From: an uncultured Clostridia bacterium
Lineage (GTDB): Bacteria; Bacillota; Clostridia; Christensenellales; CAG-138
Length of the DNA stretch: 64,000 bases
Assembly: GCA_934633985.1 (NCBI GenBank)
Contig: CAKTYU010000009.1
Coordinates: 27,324 to 91,323, forward strand
Reading direction: 5' to 3'
The notes under the pieces were generated by a model, which had not been told where the DNA came from, ran no database searches, and saw only the letters and a program-made list of their open reading frames with translations. Positions 7,633 to 15,993 of the stretch are shown piece by piece. Numbering within the stretch: position 1 is the stretch's first letter; each line of letters begins with the position of its first letter. The position numbers and the translations under genes were made by a program.

Positions 7633-9009
7633 TTATTCGTGCTCCTCCGCCCAGAGGCGGTCGGCCTCGGGCCGCCAGTAGTCGGCGTAGGCCCTGCACT
7701 TTTCGCAAAGGTGCTCCGCGCTCTCCGGCGCCTCCAAGTCGGTGGAGTGTGCGCCGGCCTCGGCTACCATCTTGGGCAGAAGCTCGGGATTTTCCAGCAT
7801 GGGGCAGGGGCGCAGGTGGTTGCCGTTGAAGGGCTGCCCCTTGCGGTACAGCCTGAACAGCGGCTGCTGCAGGCACTCCAGGAAGCTCTTATCCCGTATG
7901 TTCGCGCCGGAATAGTGTATGAATACACAGGGCTCAACGTCGCCTGCGGCGTTGATGTGGCAGTATATGCGCCCGCCAGCCACGCAGCCGCCGGCAAACT
8001 CGCCGTCATTCTGGAAGTCTATGCAGTATATCTCCTTGCCGCCGGTGAGCCCGCGTATCTCGCGGACGCGGTCCTTCATGTAGGCGCGCTGCTCCGGGGC
8101 GAGCAGCAGGGAGGTATCGGCGTTTACGCCCACGGGCATATAGTGGAAATACCAGGCGAAAACGCAGCCCTTGGAGATCAGCAGGTCGAGGAACTCGTCG
8201 CTGGTGACTACCTTATAGTTCTTGCTGGTATAGCATATCGACACGCCGAAGGGTATGCGGTGGCTGTGCATCAACTCCATGGCGTCCAGCGCCTTCTGGA
8301 AATGCCCCCGCCCCCGGCGGCCGTCGTTTGCGTCCTCAAAGCCCTCAACGCTTATGGACACAAAGAAGTTGCCCACCCGAAGAAGCTCCTGGCAGAACTC
8401 CTCGTCTATGAGCGTGCCGTTGGTAAAGGCGTGGAAGGCCATGTCCCGGTGCTTTTCGCAAAGGCGTATTATGTCCTTCCTGCGAAGCAGCGGCTCGCCG
8501 CCGGTGAACAGGCAGGCGTGGGTGCCCAACTCCTTGGCCTCTGTCAGCACCCTGTCCATTTCCTCAAAGGTCAGGCTCTGCTTGTGGCCGTATTCCGCCG
8601 CCCAGCAGCCGGTGCAGTGCATATTGCAGGCGGAGGTGGGATCCATAAGGATCAGCCAAGGCACGTTGACATCGTACCTTGCGGCGTTTTCCTGTGCCGT
8701 CTGGTAGCCCCGGAAGCCGCCCTCGTAGGCCACGTTGGTAAGGAAGGTCTTGAGGATGTAGGGGTCGTTTTCCCGTATGAGCCGCTGGGTGTAGCGGGCC
8801 CATTTGCCGTCCGGGTTCTCCGCCACCATACGCAGAGTTTCGTAAGACTTGTCGCTCCAGGTGCCCTTGTGTATCTTCTGTATCATGTCGATGAGCTGCT
8901 CGGCGAGGTCGCCCACGTCCTGGGTCTGCCCCTTTTTCAGCATGGAATCCAGGATCGTTTCGAAGGCCTTGCGCTCCGCCGCGTGGGAAATTCTTTCGGT
9001 TATACTCAT
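7633..9009 (-). CDS. radical SAM/SPASM-like protein
   Basis: Iron-sulfur enzyme using S-adenosylmethionine; substrate unknown. An N-terminal helical extension of about 110 residues precedes the radical SAM barrel. The [4Fe-4S] motif is Cys128-x3-Cys132-x2-Cys135 (CNMHCTGC), with the GGEPLL SAM-binding motif soon after. The C-terminal region has extra cysteines (CVAGGRIYC, CEPC, CPML, CEKC) as in SPASM-type auxiliary cluster domains. I chose the ATG at 9009 because AAAGGAA precedes it; the frame stays open up to 9138. It lies just downstream of metK, which makes its cosubstrate; cotranscription is possible. Confidence 0.85.
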   Translation of the reverse strand: MSITERISHAAERKAFETILDSMLKKGQTQDVGDLAEQLIDMIQKIHKGTWSDKSYETLRMVAENPDGKWARYTQRLIRENDPYILKTFLTNVAYEGGFRGYQTAQENAARYDVNVPWLILMDPTSACNMHCTGCWAAEYGHKQSLTFEEMDRVLTEAKELGTHACLFTGGEPLLRRKDIIRLCEKHRDMAFHAFTNGTLIDEEFCQELLRVGNFFVSISVEGFEDANDGRRGRGHFQKALDAMELMHSHRIPFGVSICYTSKNYKVVTSDEFLDLLISKGCVFAWYFHYMPVGVNADTSLLLAPEQRAYMKDRVREIRGLTGGKEIYCIDFQNDGEFAGGCVAGGRIYCHINAAGDVEPCVFIHYSGANIRDKSFLECLQQPLFRLYRKGQPFNGNHLRPCPMLENPELLPKMVAEAGAHSTDLEAPESAEHLCEKCRAYADYWRPEADRLWAEEHE

Positions 9010-9150
9010 ATTTGATTCCTTTCTGTGGTTTTGTACGGCGCCCATGCAGGCGCTTATCACGTCGGCGGACAGCACGTCCGGCAGACGCAATATTAGTATA
9101 AATACGCTGAGGCTCTTTACGGCGAACAGCGCGAGCATTATCAGCCCCGC

Positions 9151-10299
9151 TTAAAGCCTTATCCGAAGGTCGGTCTGCTCCCATGGCATCAGGCAGGCGT
9201 TGCTGCCGAAGTGCCCGTAGCAGGATACGTTGGAGAATATGGGGCGGGTCAGGCCGAAGCGCTGGATGATAGCGGCGGGGCGCATATCCACGCTGTTGCG
9301 TATTGCCCGGCTCAGCGTACCTCCGTTTACCTTTTCCGTGCCGAAGGTCTCGATGCGGACAGACATTGGCTCCGCAAGGCCTATGGCGTAGCTTAGCTGC
9401 ACCTCGCACCGGCCGGCAAGCCCCTGCGCCACGATATTCTTTGCGATGTAGCGGGCCATGTAAGCGCCGCTGCGATCCACCTTGGTGGCGTCCTTGCCGG
9501 AAAACGCGCCGCCGCCGTGGCGGGCATAGCCGCCGTAGGTGTCCACTATGAGCTTGCGCCCGGTCAGGCCGGAATCGGCGGCGGGGCCGCCGTATACGAA
9601 GCGTCCCGTGGGGTTTACGAGGAACTGGGTGCCGTCGTCCAACATTTCATCGGGCAGCACGGACTGCATGACGCGGCGGCGCACCTCGTCGCGCACGGCC
9701 TTTATGGGGACGTCCCCGCTGTGCTGGGCGGACACCAGCACGGACGCGATGCGGACGGGGCGGTCCCCCTCGTATTCCACGGTAACCTGGGATTTTCCGT
9801 CCGGCATGAGGAAGGGAAGCTCGCCGCTGCGGCGCGCCGCCTCCAGCTCCTTCGCAAGCTCGTGGGCAAGCTCTATGGGCAGCGGCATGAGGCTCTCGGT
9901 CTGGGTGCAGGCATAGCCGAACATCATTCCCTGATCGCCGGCGCCGGCATCCAGCCTGTCCACCTCCCGGCTGCGGGTTATCCCCCGGGCTATATCGGGG
10001 GACTGGTGATGCAGGTCAACTGTAATTTCGCAGGAGCCCGCATCAAAGCCGCGTCCGGGCTGGGTATAGCCTATCTCGGCAATCACCTGCCGGGCGGCGG
10101 CGCGGTAATCCACCTTTGCCTCGGAGGTTATCTCCCCGAAGATGTGCATCTGGTTTTCTGCGCAGGTCACCTCGCAGGCGACGCGGGAATTCGGATCCTG
10201 CGCCAGAAGCTCGTCCAATATCTTATCTGCGACCTGATCGCAGACCTTGTCCGGATGACCGCATGTCACGGATTCCGATGTAAAAAGCGTCTTGTCCAT
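9151..10299 (-). CDS. metK: S-adenosylmethionine synthetase
   Basis: Makes S-adenosylmethionine from methionine and ATP. The 382-residue length is normal. Recognised by SVTCGHPDKVCDQVAD (ATP site), DAGAGDQGMMFGYA (signature 1) and GGGAFSGKDATKVDRS (signature 2). The ATG at 10299 has a GGAGG ribosome-binding site 8 bases upstream and gives the usual MDKTLFTSESV start; the frame is open further upstream but that part codes for nothing recognisable and overlaps a structured leader. Confidence 0.97.
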   Translation of the reverse strand: MDKTLFTSESVTCGHPDKVCDQVADKILDELLAQDPNSRVACEVTCAENQMHIFGEITSEAKVDYRAAARQVIAEIGYTQPGRGFDAGSCEITVDLHHQSPDIARGITRSREVDRLDAGAGDQGMMFGYACTQTESLMPLPIELAHELAKELEAARRSGELPFLMPDGKSQVTVEYEGDRPVRIASVLVSAQHSGDVPIKAVRDEVRRRVMQSVLPDEMLDDGTQFLVNPTGRFVYGGPAADSGLTGRKLIVDTYGGYARHGGGAFSGKDATKVDRSGAYMARYIAKNIVAQGLAGRCEVQLSYAIGLAEPMSVRIETFGTEKVNGGTLSRAIRNSVDMRPAAIIQRFGLTRPIFSNVSCYGHFGSNACLMPWEQTDLRIRL

Positions 10300-10500
10300 T
10301 TGTAGTTGCCTCCTGTCAGGATCTCTTTGCCATTTTTCCGGTGAGCTGGACGCCCTTCTTATCGGGAAGGGAAGCCCGGATAGCGTCCGCCACGGGAGCC
10401 CCAATTCCTTGCGGCGGGAACGCAGCGGTTGCAATCCCTTCCTTTGCCATATATATATCGTAACTAAAGCCCTACGCGAAAGCCATGGCGGAAAAGGCCG
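10300..10500 (-). promoter_or_regulatory. structured leader of metK, candidate regulatory RNA
   Basis: The minus-strand leader has a perfect 8-bp outer stem (10442-10435 with 10372-10365). This encloses a long interrupted stem (10423-10413 with 10391-10383: GCGT-CCGCC pairing GGCGG-ACGC). The 3' arm of the outer stem can instead pair with 10358-10353 (CCCTTC/GAAGGG), so two folds exclude each other. A short hairpin TCCTgacAGGA at 10321-10311 includes part of the ribosome-binding site. The hallmark SAM-I core is not visible. Function as a riboswitch is inference. Confidence 0.45.
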
Positions 10501-10565
10501 AATCCTCCTAAATTCCACAGGACTCGGCACAATGCGCAATTTTGCACAAAAAAGCGATTTTACGC

Positions 10566-10595
10566 AAAAAAAGGCTGCCGGATAAAGCGGCAGCC
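10566..10595 (-). terminator. terminator after the TetR-family gene
   Basis: On the minus strand an 8-bp stem GGCTGCCG/CGGCAGCC is followed by seven T residues. It lies 23 bases after the stop at 10618 and separates the molybdenum operon from metK. Confidence 0.88.
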
Positions 10596-10617
10596 CCTGT
10601 GGTATGTATTTTTTTGT

Positions 10618-11163
10618 TCAGTCCGCGGTTTGGACGGCGGCGGCTAAGAAGGTGTCAAAAAGCACGCCCAGCCATTCCACGCTCTCGTCGATGTCGTTCT
10701 CCATGCGGTTCCAGAAGAACTGCATTACAAAGCCTATGTAGGCATAACGGCAGAAGGAGGCGATGCTGCGGAGGCGGCCCTCCGAAAGGGAGCGCCCCTC
10801 GGCGGCCTGCTGCACCACCTTCATAAAAACGTCGTCCGTGAGGGAGAAGATGTAGCGCTCAAGGCGGTCCCGGGAAAGGCTGTCAAAGACGTGGTAGATT
10901 ATTTTGGGATGGGCCTTGCATTGGTGCAGCATGGCCTTTGTGGTGCTTTTCCATTCGATGGGCGTGTCGGGGAGGAAATCCTCCACCTTTTCGTGGAACC
11001 ACGTGTCCAGCAATGCATAGATATCCTGATAGTGGTAATAGAAGGTGTTGGGGCTGACGCCGGCCTGCTTTACCAGCGCCGCCACGGTGATCTTATCGAA
11101 GGGCATTTCCTCCAGCATCGCCTGAAAGGTAGTCATTATGAGCTTATTTGTGTATAAGGCCAT
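10618..11163 (-). CDS. TetR/AcrR-family regulator
   Basis: DNA-binding regulator, 181 residues. The N-terminal HTH is clear: ITVAALVKQAGVSPNTFYYHYQDI. The C-terminal ligand-binding domain is helical and resembles the TetR_C_7/DhaS-like group. It starts 5 bases after the MOSC gene and ends at a terminator, so it is the last gene of the moaA operon. Whether it controls that operon cannot be seen. Confidence 0.88.
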   Translation of the reverse strand: MALYTNKLIMTTFQAMLEEMPFDKITVAALVKQAGVSPNTFYYHYQDIYALLDTWFHEKVEDFLPDTPIEWKSTTKAMLHQCKAHPKIIYHVFDSLSRDRLERYIFSLTDDVFMKVVQQAAEGRSLSEGRLRSIASFCRYAYIGFVMQFFWNRMENDIDESVEWLGVLFDTFLAAAVQTAD

Positions 11164-11168
11164 GGCAG

Positions 11169-11618
11169 CTACTCCTTTCCGCCGGCAATTACCTCCAGCT
11201 CGTCCCCGGGCCTTACATAGCCACCGCTGAGCACCCTTACGAATATGCCCTCCCGGGGCATTACACAGTCCCCTGCGGTCTTGCGTATGGCGCAGTCATG
11301 GTGGCACTCCTTGCCTATCTGGGTGACCTCGCACACGGCGTCCGGCCCCAGCCGGAGCCTCGTCCCCACCGGAAGGCCGTAAAGGCGTATCCCCTCGGTG
11401 AGTATGTTCTCCGCGAAGGCGCCGGGGGCGAGCTTAAAGCTTAGCCTTTCCTGCACCTTTGCCGCGCTTTCCGCGCCCAGCAGGCTCACCTGACGGTGCC
11501 AGTCTCCGGCGTGGGCGTCGCCCTCTATGCCGTGCCCGGCCCTGAGCAGTATTTTATCGACCTGGTGCTTTTGCGTGCCTTTTTTTTCGGATATGCATAC
11601 AGCCAGTATCTTAGCCAT
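11169..11618 (-). CDS. MOSC-domain protein
   Basis: 149 residues with the MOSC fold (MOCO sulfurase C-terminal domain). Visible motifs are GIEGDAHAGDWHRQVSLL, FAENILTEGI and a cysteine-containing stretch ECHHDCAIRKTAGDCVMPREG. MOSC proteins act on the molybdenum cofactor or sulfur carriers; the exact reaction is unknown. It overlaps the mog-like gene by 8 bases, tying it to cofactor synthesis. Confidence 0.9.
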   Translation of the reverse strand: MAKILAVCISEKKGTQKHQVDKILLRAGHGIEGDAHAGDWHRQVSLLGAESAAKVQERLSFKLAPGAFAENILTEGIRLYGLPVGTRLRLGPDAVCEVTQIGKECHHDCAIRKTAGDCVMPREGIFVRVLSGGYVRPGDELEVIAGGKE

Positions 11619-12147
11619 TTAAGCGTCCCTCCTTGTGCTCGTGCTCCGGGTGGGAGCCACATTCTCCGGCCCAGCCCCGCAGCATCTGTATGCCGTGCTT
11701 CAGAGCGGGAAGCACCTCCGTCAGGCATTCGCGGGCGGCCTTTTCGCTGCCGGGGCAGTTGATTATGAGCGTGTCGCCGCGTATGCCCGCGGCCTCCCTC
11801 GAAAGGCAGCCCCGGGGGGTGATGCGCATGGACTCCGCCCGCATGGCCTCGGGTATGCCGGGGGCCTCCCGCTCTATCACGGCCCTTGTGGCCTCCGGTG
11901 TGACGTCCCGCTTGGAAAAGCCCGTGCCGCCCGTGGTGACGATGAGGCAGGGGGCGGGGCCGTCCGCGCAGAGGGTAAGCTCGGATATTATCCTTTCCAT
12001 GTCGTCCGGCACTATGGAGGCGCTTATGACCTCATAGCCGTCCTTTCTGAGCAGCTCGACGAGGGCAGGCCCGGAGGTATCCTCCCTAAGCCCCGCGAAG
12101 CCCTTGTCGCTTACGGTTATGACTGCTGCGGTGTAACGGTTTTCCAT
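11611..12147 (-). CDS. molybdopterin adenylyltransferase-like protein (MogA/MoaB family)
   Basis: 178 residues. Family motifs: AAVITVSDKGFAG at the N-terminus, LIVTTGGTGFSKRDVTPEAT and PRGCLSREAAGIRGDTLIINCPGS. The family adenylylates molybdopterin before molybdate insertion. The His-rich tail (SHPEHEHKEG) is unusual. It starts one base after the moaC stop and overlaps the MOSC gene by 8 bases. Confidence 0.92.
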   Translation of the reverse strand: MENRYTAAVITVSDKGFAGLREDTSGPALVELLRKDGYEVISASIVPDDMERIISELTLCADGPAPCLIVTTGGTGFSKRDVTPEATRAVIEREAPGIPEAMRAESMRITPRGCLSREAAGIRGDTLIINCPGSEKAARECLTEVLPALKHGIQMLRGWAGECGSHPEHEHKEGRLNG

Positions 12148-12148
12148 A

Positions 12149-12625
12149 TCATTCCTCCCTTATGAACTCGCCGGATTTTCCGCCCGCCTTGTGCAGCAGG
12201 CGTATGCCCTCTATCACTATATCCCGCTGCGCCGCCTTGCACATATCGTAAACCGTCAGGGCGGCTATGCTCACAGCCGTCATGGCCTCCATCTCGACGC
12301 CGGTGGGGCCGGTGCATTTGGCCGTGGCGAATATGTCTATGGCGTGGCCCTCGTCGTCAAGCTCAAAGCTAATGTCTGCGCCGGTGAGGGCTATGGGGTG
12401 GCACATGGGTATAAGGTCGCCGGTGCGCTTTGCGCCCATTATTCCGGCTATCTGCGCCGTGGCGAGCACGTCGCCCTTTTTTATGCCGCCGGAGCGCACA
12501 AGGGCATAGGTATGGGCGTTTAGAAGCACGCGGGCGGCGGCGGTTGCGGTGCGCAGGGTATCCGTCTTTTCGGATACGTCCACCATGCGGGCGCGGCCCT
12601 GATCGTTAAAGTGGGTAAATTCCAT
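12149..12625 (-). CDS. moaC: cyclic pyranopterin monophosphate synthase
   Basis: Second step of molybdenum cofactor synthesis, making cPMP from the MoaA product. The 158-residue length is normal. Motifs: THFNDQGRARMVDVSEK, GDLIPMCHPI, the GPTGVEMEAMTAVS signature and YDMCKA. It sits one base after the moaA stop. Confidence 0.96.
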   Translation of the reverse strand: MEFTHFNDQGRARMVDVSEKTDTLRTATAAARVLLNAHTYALVRSGGIKKGDVLATAQIAGIMGAKRTGDLIPMCHPIALTGADISFELDDEGHAIDIFATAKCTGPTGVEMEAMTAVSIAALTVYDMCKAAQRDIVIEGIRLLHKAGGKSGEFIREE

Positions 12626-12626
12626 G

Positions 12627-13580
12627 TTATCCTCCTATGCGGTTCATGTCCCGGGCGGAAGCGGATCTTTCGGAATGGGAAAGGGCGCAGTGGCGCTCCG
12701 GCTTGCGGGATACGGCGAAGGCGAGCTTCTCCTTCAGCGCGTCCCCACGAAGCCCCCTCAGGGGTATCTCCTCGGCGGAGTGCAGGCAGGGCTTCAGGCA
12801 GCCGTCCGCCGTGAGCCTGAGCCTGTTGCAGCCGGCGCAGAAGTGGTCGCTCAAGGGGCTTATGAGCCCCACCGTGCCCCTTGCCCCCGGCAGCCTGTAA
12901 AGCCGCGCCACGCCGCCGTCGCCCTGCACCGGCTCTAACGCCGGGAGCCTGTCCAACACTGTGCGTATGGGGAGGTAAGCGCTGCTGTCAAAGGGGCAGG
13001 CGCTGCCTATGGGCATAAGCTCTATAAAGCGCACCTGATACGGCTTTTTTATGGTAAGCTCCGCAAGGCGGGGTATTTCGCAGTCGTTAAAGCCGCCTAT
13101 GAGCACCGTGTTGAGCTTTATATCGGAAAAGCCCGCCTCCTCCGCGGCGGCTATGCCGGCGAGGGCGTCCTCGAGGCGGCCTATACGGGTTATGCGGCGG
13201 TATTTGTCCGGGTCGAGGGTGTCGAGGCTTATGTTCAGCCGCATAAGGCCCGCGGCCTTGAGCTCCCGGGCCATATTGGGCAGCAGCAGGCCGTTTGTGG
13301 TCATGGAAAGGTCCTTTACCCCCTCGAGCCCGCTTATGCTGCGGCAAAGCCCGGCAACGCCCCGGCGCACCAGAGGCTCCCCTCCGGTCAGGCGGATCTT
13401 GGTGAAGCCCATCTCCACGGCGGCGCGCACTATCTCATATATTTCCTCAAGGCTGAGCATGTCGGCGTGGGACTTTTTTTCTATACCCTCCTCCGGCATG
13501 CAGTAGCGGCAGCGCAGGTTGCACCTGTCTGTCAGTGATACCCGGAGATAGTTGATATTTCGGCCAAAACCGTCCTTCAT
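12627..13580 (-). CDS. moaA: GTP 3',8-cyclase
   Basis: Radical SAM enzyme for the first step of molybdenum cofactor synthesis, acting on GTP. The N-terminal [4Fe-4S] motif is Cys20-x3-Cys24-x2-Cys27 (DRCNLRCRYC), followed by the LTGGEPLVR SAM motif. The C-terminal second cluster site is CAGCNRLRLTADGCLKPC. I chose the ATG at 13580 (MKDGFGRNINYLRVS), the normal family start; the frame stays open to 13643, but that would cross the promoter. First gene of moaA-moaC-mog-MOSC-tetR. Confidence 0.96.
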   Translation of the reverse strand: MKDGFGRNINYLRVSLTDRCNLRCRYCMPEEGIEKKSHADMLSLEEIYEIVRAAVEMGFTKIRLTGGEPLVRRGVAGLCRSISGLEGVKDLSMTTNGLLLPNMARELKAAGLMRLNISLDTLDPDKYRRITRIGRLEDALAGIAAAEEAGFSDIKLNTVLIGGFNDCEIPRLAELTIKKPYQVRFIELMPIGSACPFDSSAYLPIRTVLDRLPALEPVQGDGGVARLYRLPGARGTVGLISPLSDHFCAGCNRLRLTADGCLKPCLHSAEEIPLRGLRGDALKEKLAFAVSRKPERHCALSHSERSASARDMNRIGG

Positions 13581-13614
13581 CGCGGCCCCCTGTGAGGATA
13601 ATTTATTATATATA

Positions 13615-13643
13615 ATTGTAGCACGGCCCATTGGCGAATACAA
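13615..13643 (-). promoter_or_regulatory. promoter of the moaA operon
   Basis: On the minus strand TTGTAT (13643-13638) and TACAAT (13620-13615) are separated by 17 bases. It is divergent from the promoter at 13653, with only about 10 bases between the two -35 boxes, so both directions could share control. Confidence 0.65.
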
Positions 13644-13652
13644 CCGTTATAC

Positions 13653-13681
13653 TTGTAAAACCCAGACGCTTGTTGTATAAT
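13653..13681 (+). promoter_or_regulatory. promoter of the MoeA-like gene
   Basis: TTGTAA (13653-13658), a 17-base spacer and TATAAT (13676-13681) drive the plus-strand gene that starts at 13745. Confidence 0.7.
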
Positions 13682-13744
13682 TTAATCAGGCGTTATTTGC
13701 ATACGAGGATAACGAAAACTGATATGATCGAGGGGAATGACATT

Positions 13745-14770
13745 ATGAAGCTTATCAGAACAGAGGACGCCGTGGGCTGCGTGCTGTGCCACGATATAAC
13801 CCAGATAATCAGGGGAGTTACAAAGGACGCGGTATTCCGCAAGGGGCATATAGTAAGGGAAGAGGATATACCCGTGCTTTTGAGCGTGGGCAAGGAGCAT
13901 CTTTACGTATGGGAGAGCGACGAGAACACGCTGCATGAAAACGAGGCGGCAAAGGTGCTTCGGGATATATGCATGGGGAAGAACATGCACCCCACCGAGC
14001 CCAAGGAGGGCAAGATAGAGCTTATCGCGGATATAGACGGGCTGTTCATAGCGGACATACAAAGGCTCAGGGCGGTAAATTCCTTAGGGCGCATGATGAT
14101 AGCCACCCGCTCCTCCGGCTTCCCGGTGAGGGCGGGGGACAAGCTGTGCGGGACGAGGATAATCCCCCTTATGATAGAAAAGCAGGCCATGGAGCAGGCC
14201 AGGGCCGCGGCGGGGGAGGAGCCCATACTCCGCCTTTTGCCGATAAAGCAGAAGAAATACGGCGTGGTAGCCACGGGAAGCGAAATATCAAAGGGGATAA
14301 TCGAGGATACCTTCACGCCGGTGATAGAGGAAAAGATGAGGGAATACGGCTGCACGATGATAGCCTGCTCCAGGCCCGGCGACGACGACGGCGCCATCGC
14401 CGCCTCCATAAAGGACATGATAGGCGCGGGGGCCGAGGTGGTTATATGCACCGGCGGCATGAGCGTGGACCCGGACGACCGCACGCCCTTGGCCATACGA
14501 AAAAGCGGCGGCAGGGTGGTGGCATACGGCGCGCCGGTGCTGCCCGGGGCGATGTTCATGCTTTCCTACAACGAAAACGGCATACCGGTATGCGGCCTGC
14601 CGGGCTGCGTGATGTACGCAAGGCGCACCATATTCGACATAGTGCTGCCCTACCTCCTTGCAGACGAGCCGGTGACGGCGGAGCTGCTCAGCGGCCTCGG
14701 CAACGGCGGCTTGTGCCTTAACTGCAAGGAGTGCCACTACCCCAACTGCGGCTTCGGCAAGGGAGCATGA
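13745..14770 (+). CDS. MoeA-like molybdopterin-binding protein
   Basis: 341 residues. The C-terminal half is a MoCF_biosynth domain: YGVVATGSEISKG, the CTGGMSVDPDDRTP loop and GLPGCVMY. The N-terminal part resembles molybdopterin-binding proteins associated with molybdenum hydroxylases more than full-length MoeA. It ends in a cysteine-rich tail, CLNCKECHYPNCGFGKG, which could bind a metal or cluster. I chose ATG 13745 (GAGGGG 9 bases upstream); ATG 13724 is the alternative. It lies head-to-head with moaA and upstream of modABC, supporting a role in molybdenum cofactor maturation; the precise step is not visible. Confidence 0.85.
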   Translation: MKLIRTEDAVGCVLCHDITQIIRGVTKDAVFRKGHIVREEDIPVLLSVGKEHLYVWESDENTLHENEAAKVLRDICMGKNMHPTEPKEGKIELIADIDGLFIADIQRLRAVNSLGRMMIATRSSGFPVRAGDKLCGTRIIPLMIEKQAMEQARAAAGEEPILRLLPIKQKKYGVVATGSEISKGIIEDTFTPVIEEKMREYGCTMIACSRPGDDDGAIAASIKDMIGAGAEVVICTGGMSVDPDDRTPLAIRKSGGRVVAYGAPVLPGAMFMLSYNENGIPVCGLPGCVMYARRTIFDIVLPYLLADEPVTAELLSGLGNGGLCLNCKECHYPNCGFGKGA

Positions 14771-15047
14771 TACCATCAGTTGACAAGGACACACAAGGTT
14801 TTAGGAGCCAAACAGCACGGCATAACTGTGTCGTCCTCATTTGAAATACAACCAGTATTTCTGCACTCGTCCTCCTTGTTCTGCCATACTCTTTGGCTTC
14901 TAAAACTCAAAGACCCCAAAGAGCTTGTTTTGAGGGCGATCCAAGGCCGAGGAGCGCAGTACTACTGGATGTAATACAAGCGACGAGAACGCAGGAGCGT
15001 ACCAAAACAAGCCTTTCGGGCTTGTGTGCTCTTGTCAACTGATGGTA
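14771..15047. mobile_element. 277-bp MITE-like element with 27-bp inverted ends
   Basis: The left end (14771-14797) and right end (15021-15047) are inverted repeats matching at 25 of 27 bases. The outermost TA on each side may be a target duplication, as in IS630/mariner-type insertions. Internal stretches also pair: GTTTTAGGAGCCAAA near 14799 with TTTGGCTTCTAAAAC near 14892. A strong CAAGCC/GGCTTG hairpin sits beside the right end. No reading frame of note. It starts at the base after the stop of the MoeA-like gene and separates it from modA. Confidence 0.7.
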
Positions 15048-15102
15048 CCGATACGAACGCGAAGGCGTTTTGTATATACTTGACAAAAAGGAGAAATGAG
15101 AG

Positions 15103-15990
15103 ATGAGGAAGATTTTTGCATTATTGATGGCTGCCGTAATGGTGCTTGGCCTTGCGGCCTGCGTAGCCCCCGCGCCGGAGCCCACGCAGCCCGAGGAGAC
15201 CGCCGTGGAGACCGAAGCGGAGACCGAGCCGGAGACCGTACCCGAGGCGGATCCGGTGGAGCTGATCGTATTCGCCGCCGCCTCCATGACGGAGACCATG
15301 AGCAAGATCGCGGAGCTTTACAAGGAGGAGGCCCCCAACGTTACGCTGGTATACAACTTCGATTCCTCCGGCACCCTTAAGACCCAGATACAGGAGGGCG
15401 CGGAGTGCGACCTGTTTATTTCCGCCGGACAGAAGCAGATGAACCAGCTGGACGTCAACGCCGACCCGGAGCTCAACCCCGACAAGCTGGACTTCGTGCT
15501 GGAGGGCACCCGCATAAACCTGCTGGAAAACAGGGTGACGCTCTGCGTGCCGGAGGGCAACCCCAAGGAGCTTAAGAGCTTTGACGATCTGGCGGAGAAG
15601 CTCAAGGCGGGCTCGGTGCTCATGGCCATGGGCAACAGCGACGTTCCCGTTGGCCAGTACACCCAAAAGATACTCGCTTTCTACGGCCTTGACGAAGAGA
15701 AGCTGGCCAAGGACGGCGTTATCACCTACGGCACCAACGTAAAGGAAGTCACTACTCAGGTAACTGAAGCTTCCGTCGACTGCGGCGTTGTATACTGCAC
15801 CGATGCCTTCAGCGCAGGGCTCACCCCCGTGGATTACGCCACCAAGGAAATGTGCGGTCAGGTCATCTACCCCGCCGCCGTGCTTAACGTAAGCAAGAAT
15901 CAGGAGGCCGCCAAGGAGTTCCTCGCATATCTCCAGACCGACAGCGCCATGAAGGTATTCGAGGCGGTAGGCTTCGCGCCCGTGGCGTAA
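15103..15990 (+). CDS. modA: molybdate ABC transporter substrate-binding lipoprotein
   Basis: Extracellular molybdate (or tungstate) binding protein, 295 residues. A signal peptide with lipobox LGLAAC gives a lipidated N-terminus; an acidic Thr/Glu/Pro linker follows. The domain starts LIVFAAASMTETM and has YNFDSSGTLKTQIQEGAECDLFISAG, the classic ModA oxyanion-binding signature. GGAGAA precedes the ATG at 15103. First gene of modABC. Confidence 0.95.
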   Translation: MRKIFALLMAAVMVLGLAACVAPAPEPTQPEETAVETEAETEPETVPEADPVELIVFAAASMTETMSKIAELYKEEAPNVTLVYNFDSSGTLKTQIQEGAECDLFISAGQKQMNQLDVNADPELNPDKLDFVLEGTRINLLENRVTLCVPEGNPKELKSFDDLAEKLKAGSVLMAMGNSDVPVGQYTQKILAFYGLDEEKLAKDGVITYGTNVKEVTTQVTEASVDCGVVYCTDAFSAGLTPVDYATKEMCGQVIYPAAVLNVSKNQEAAKEFLAYLQTDSAMKVFEAVGFAPVA

Positions 15991-15993
15991 GCT

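Noticed and set aside
10300..10500. SAM-I (S-box) riboswitch upstream of metK
   Set aside because: The conserved SAM-I core sequences are not visible; I keep it only as an unclassified structured leader.
10300..10539. Longer N-terminus for metK
   Set aside because: The extra codons match nothing in the family and coincide with the leader stems.
14771..15047. Molybdenum cofactor riboswitch upstream of modA
   Set aside because: The 27-bp near-perfect inverted ends with TA borders fit a MITE better, and I do not see the expected conserved core.
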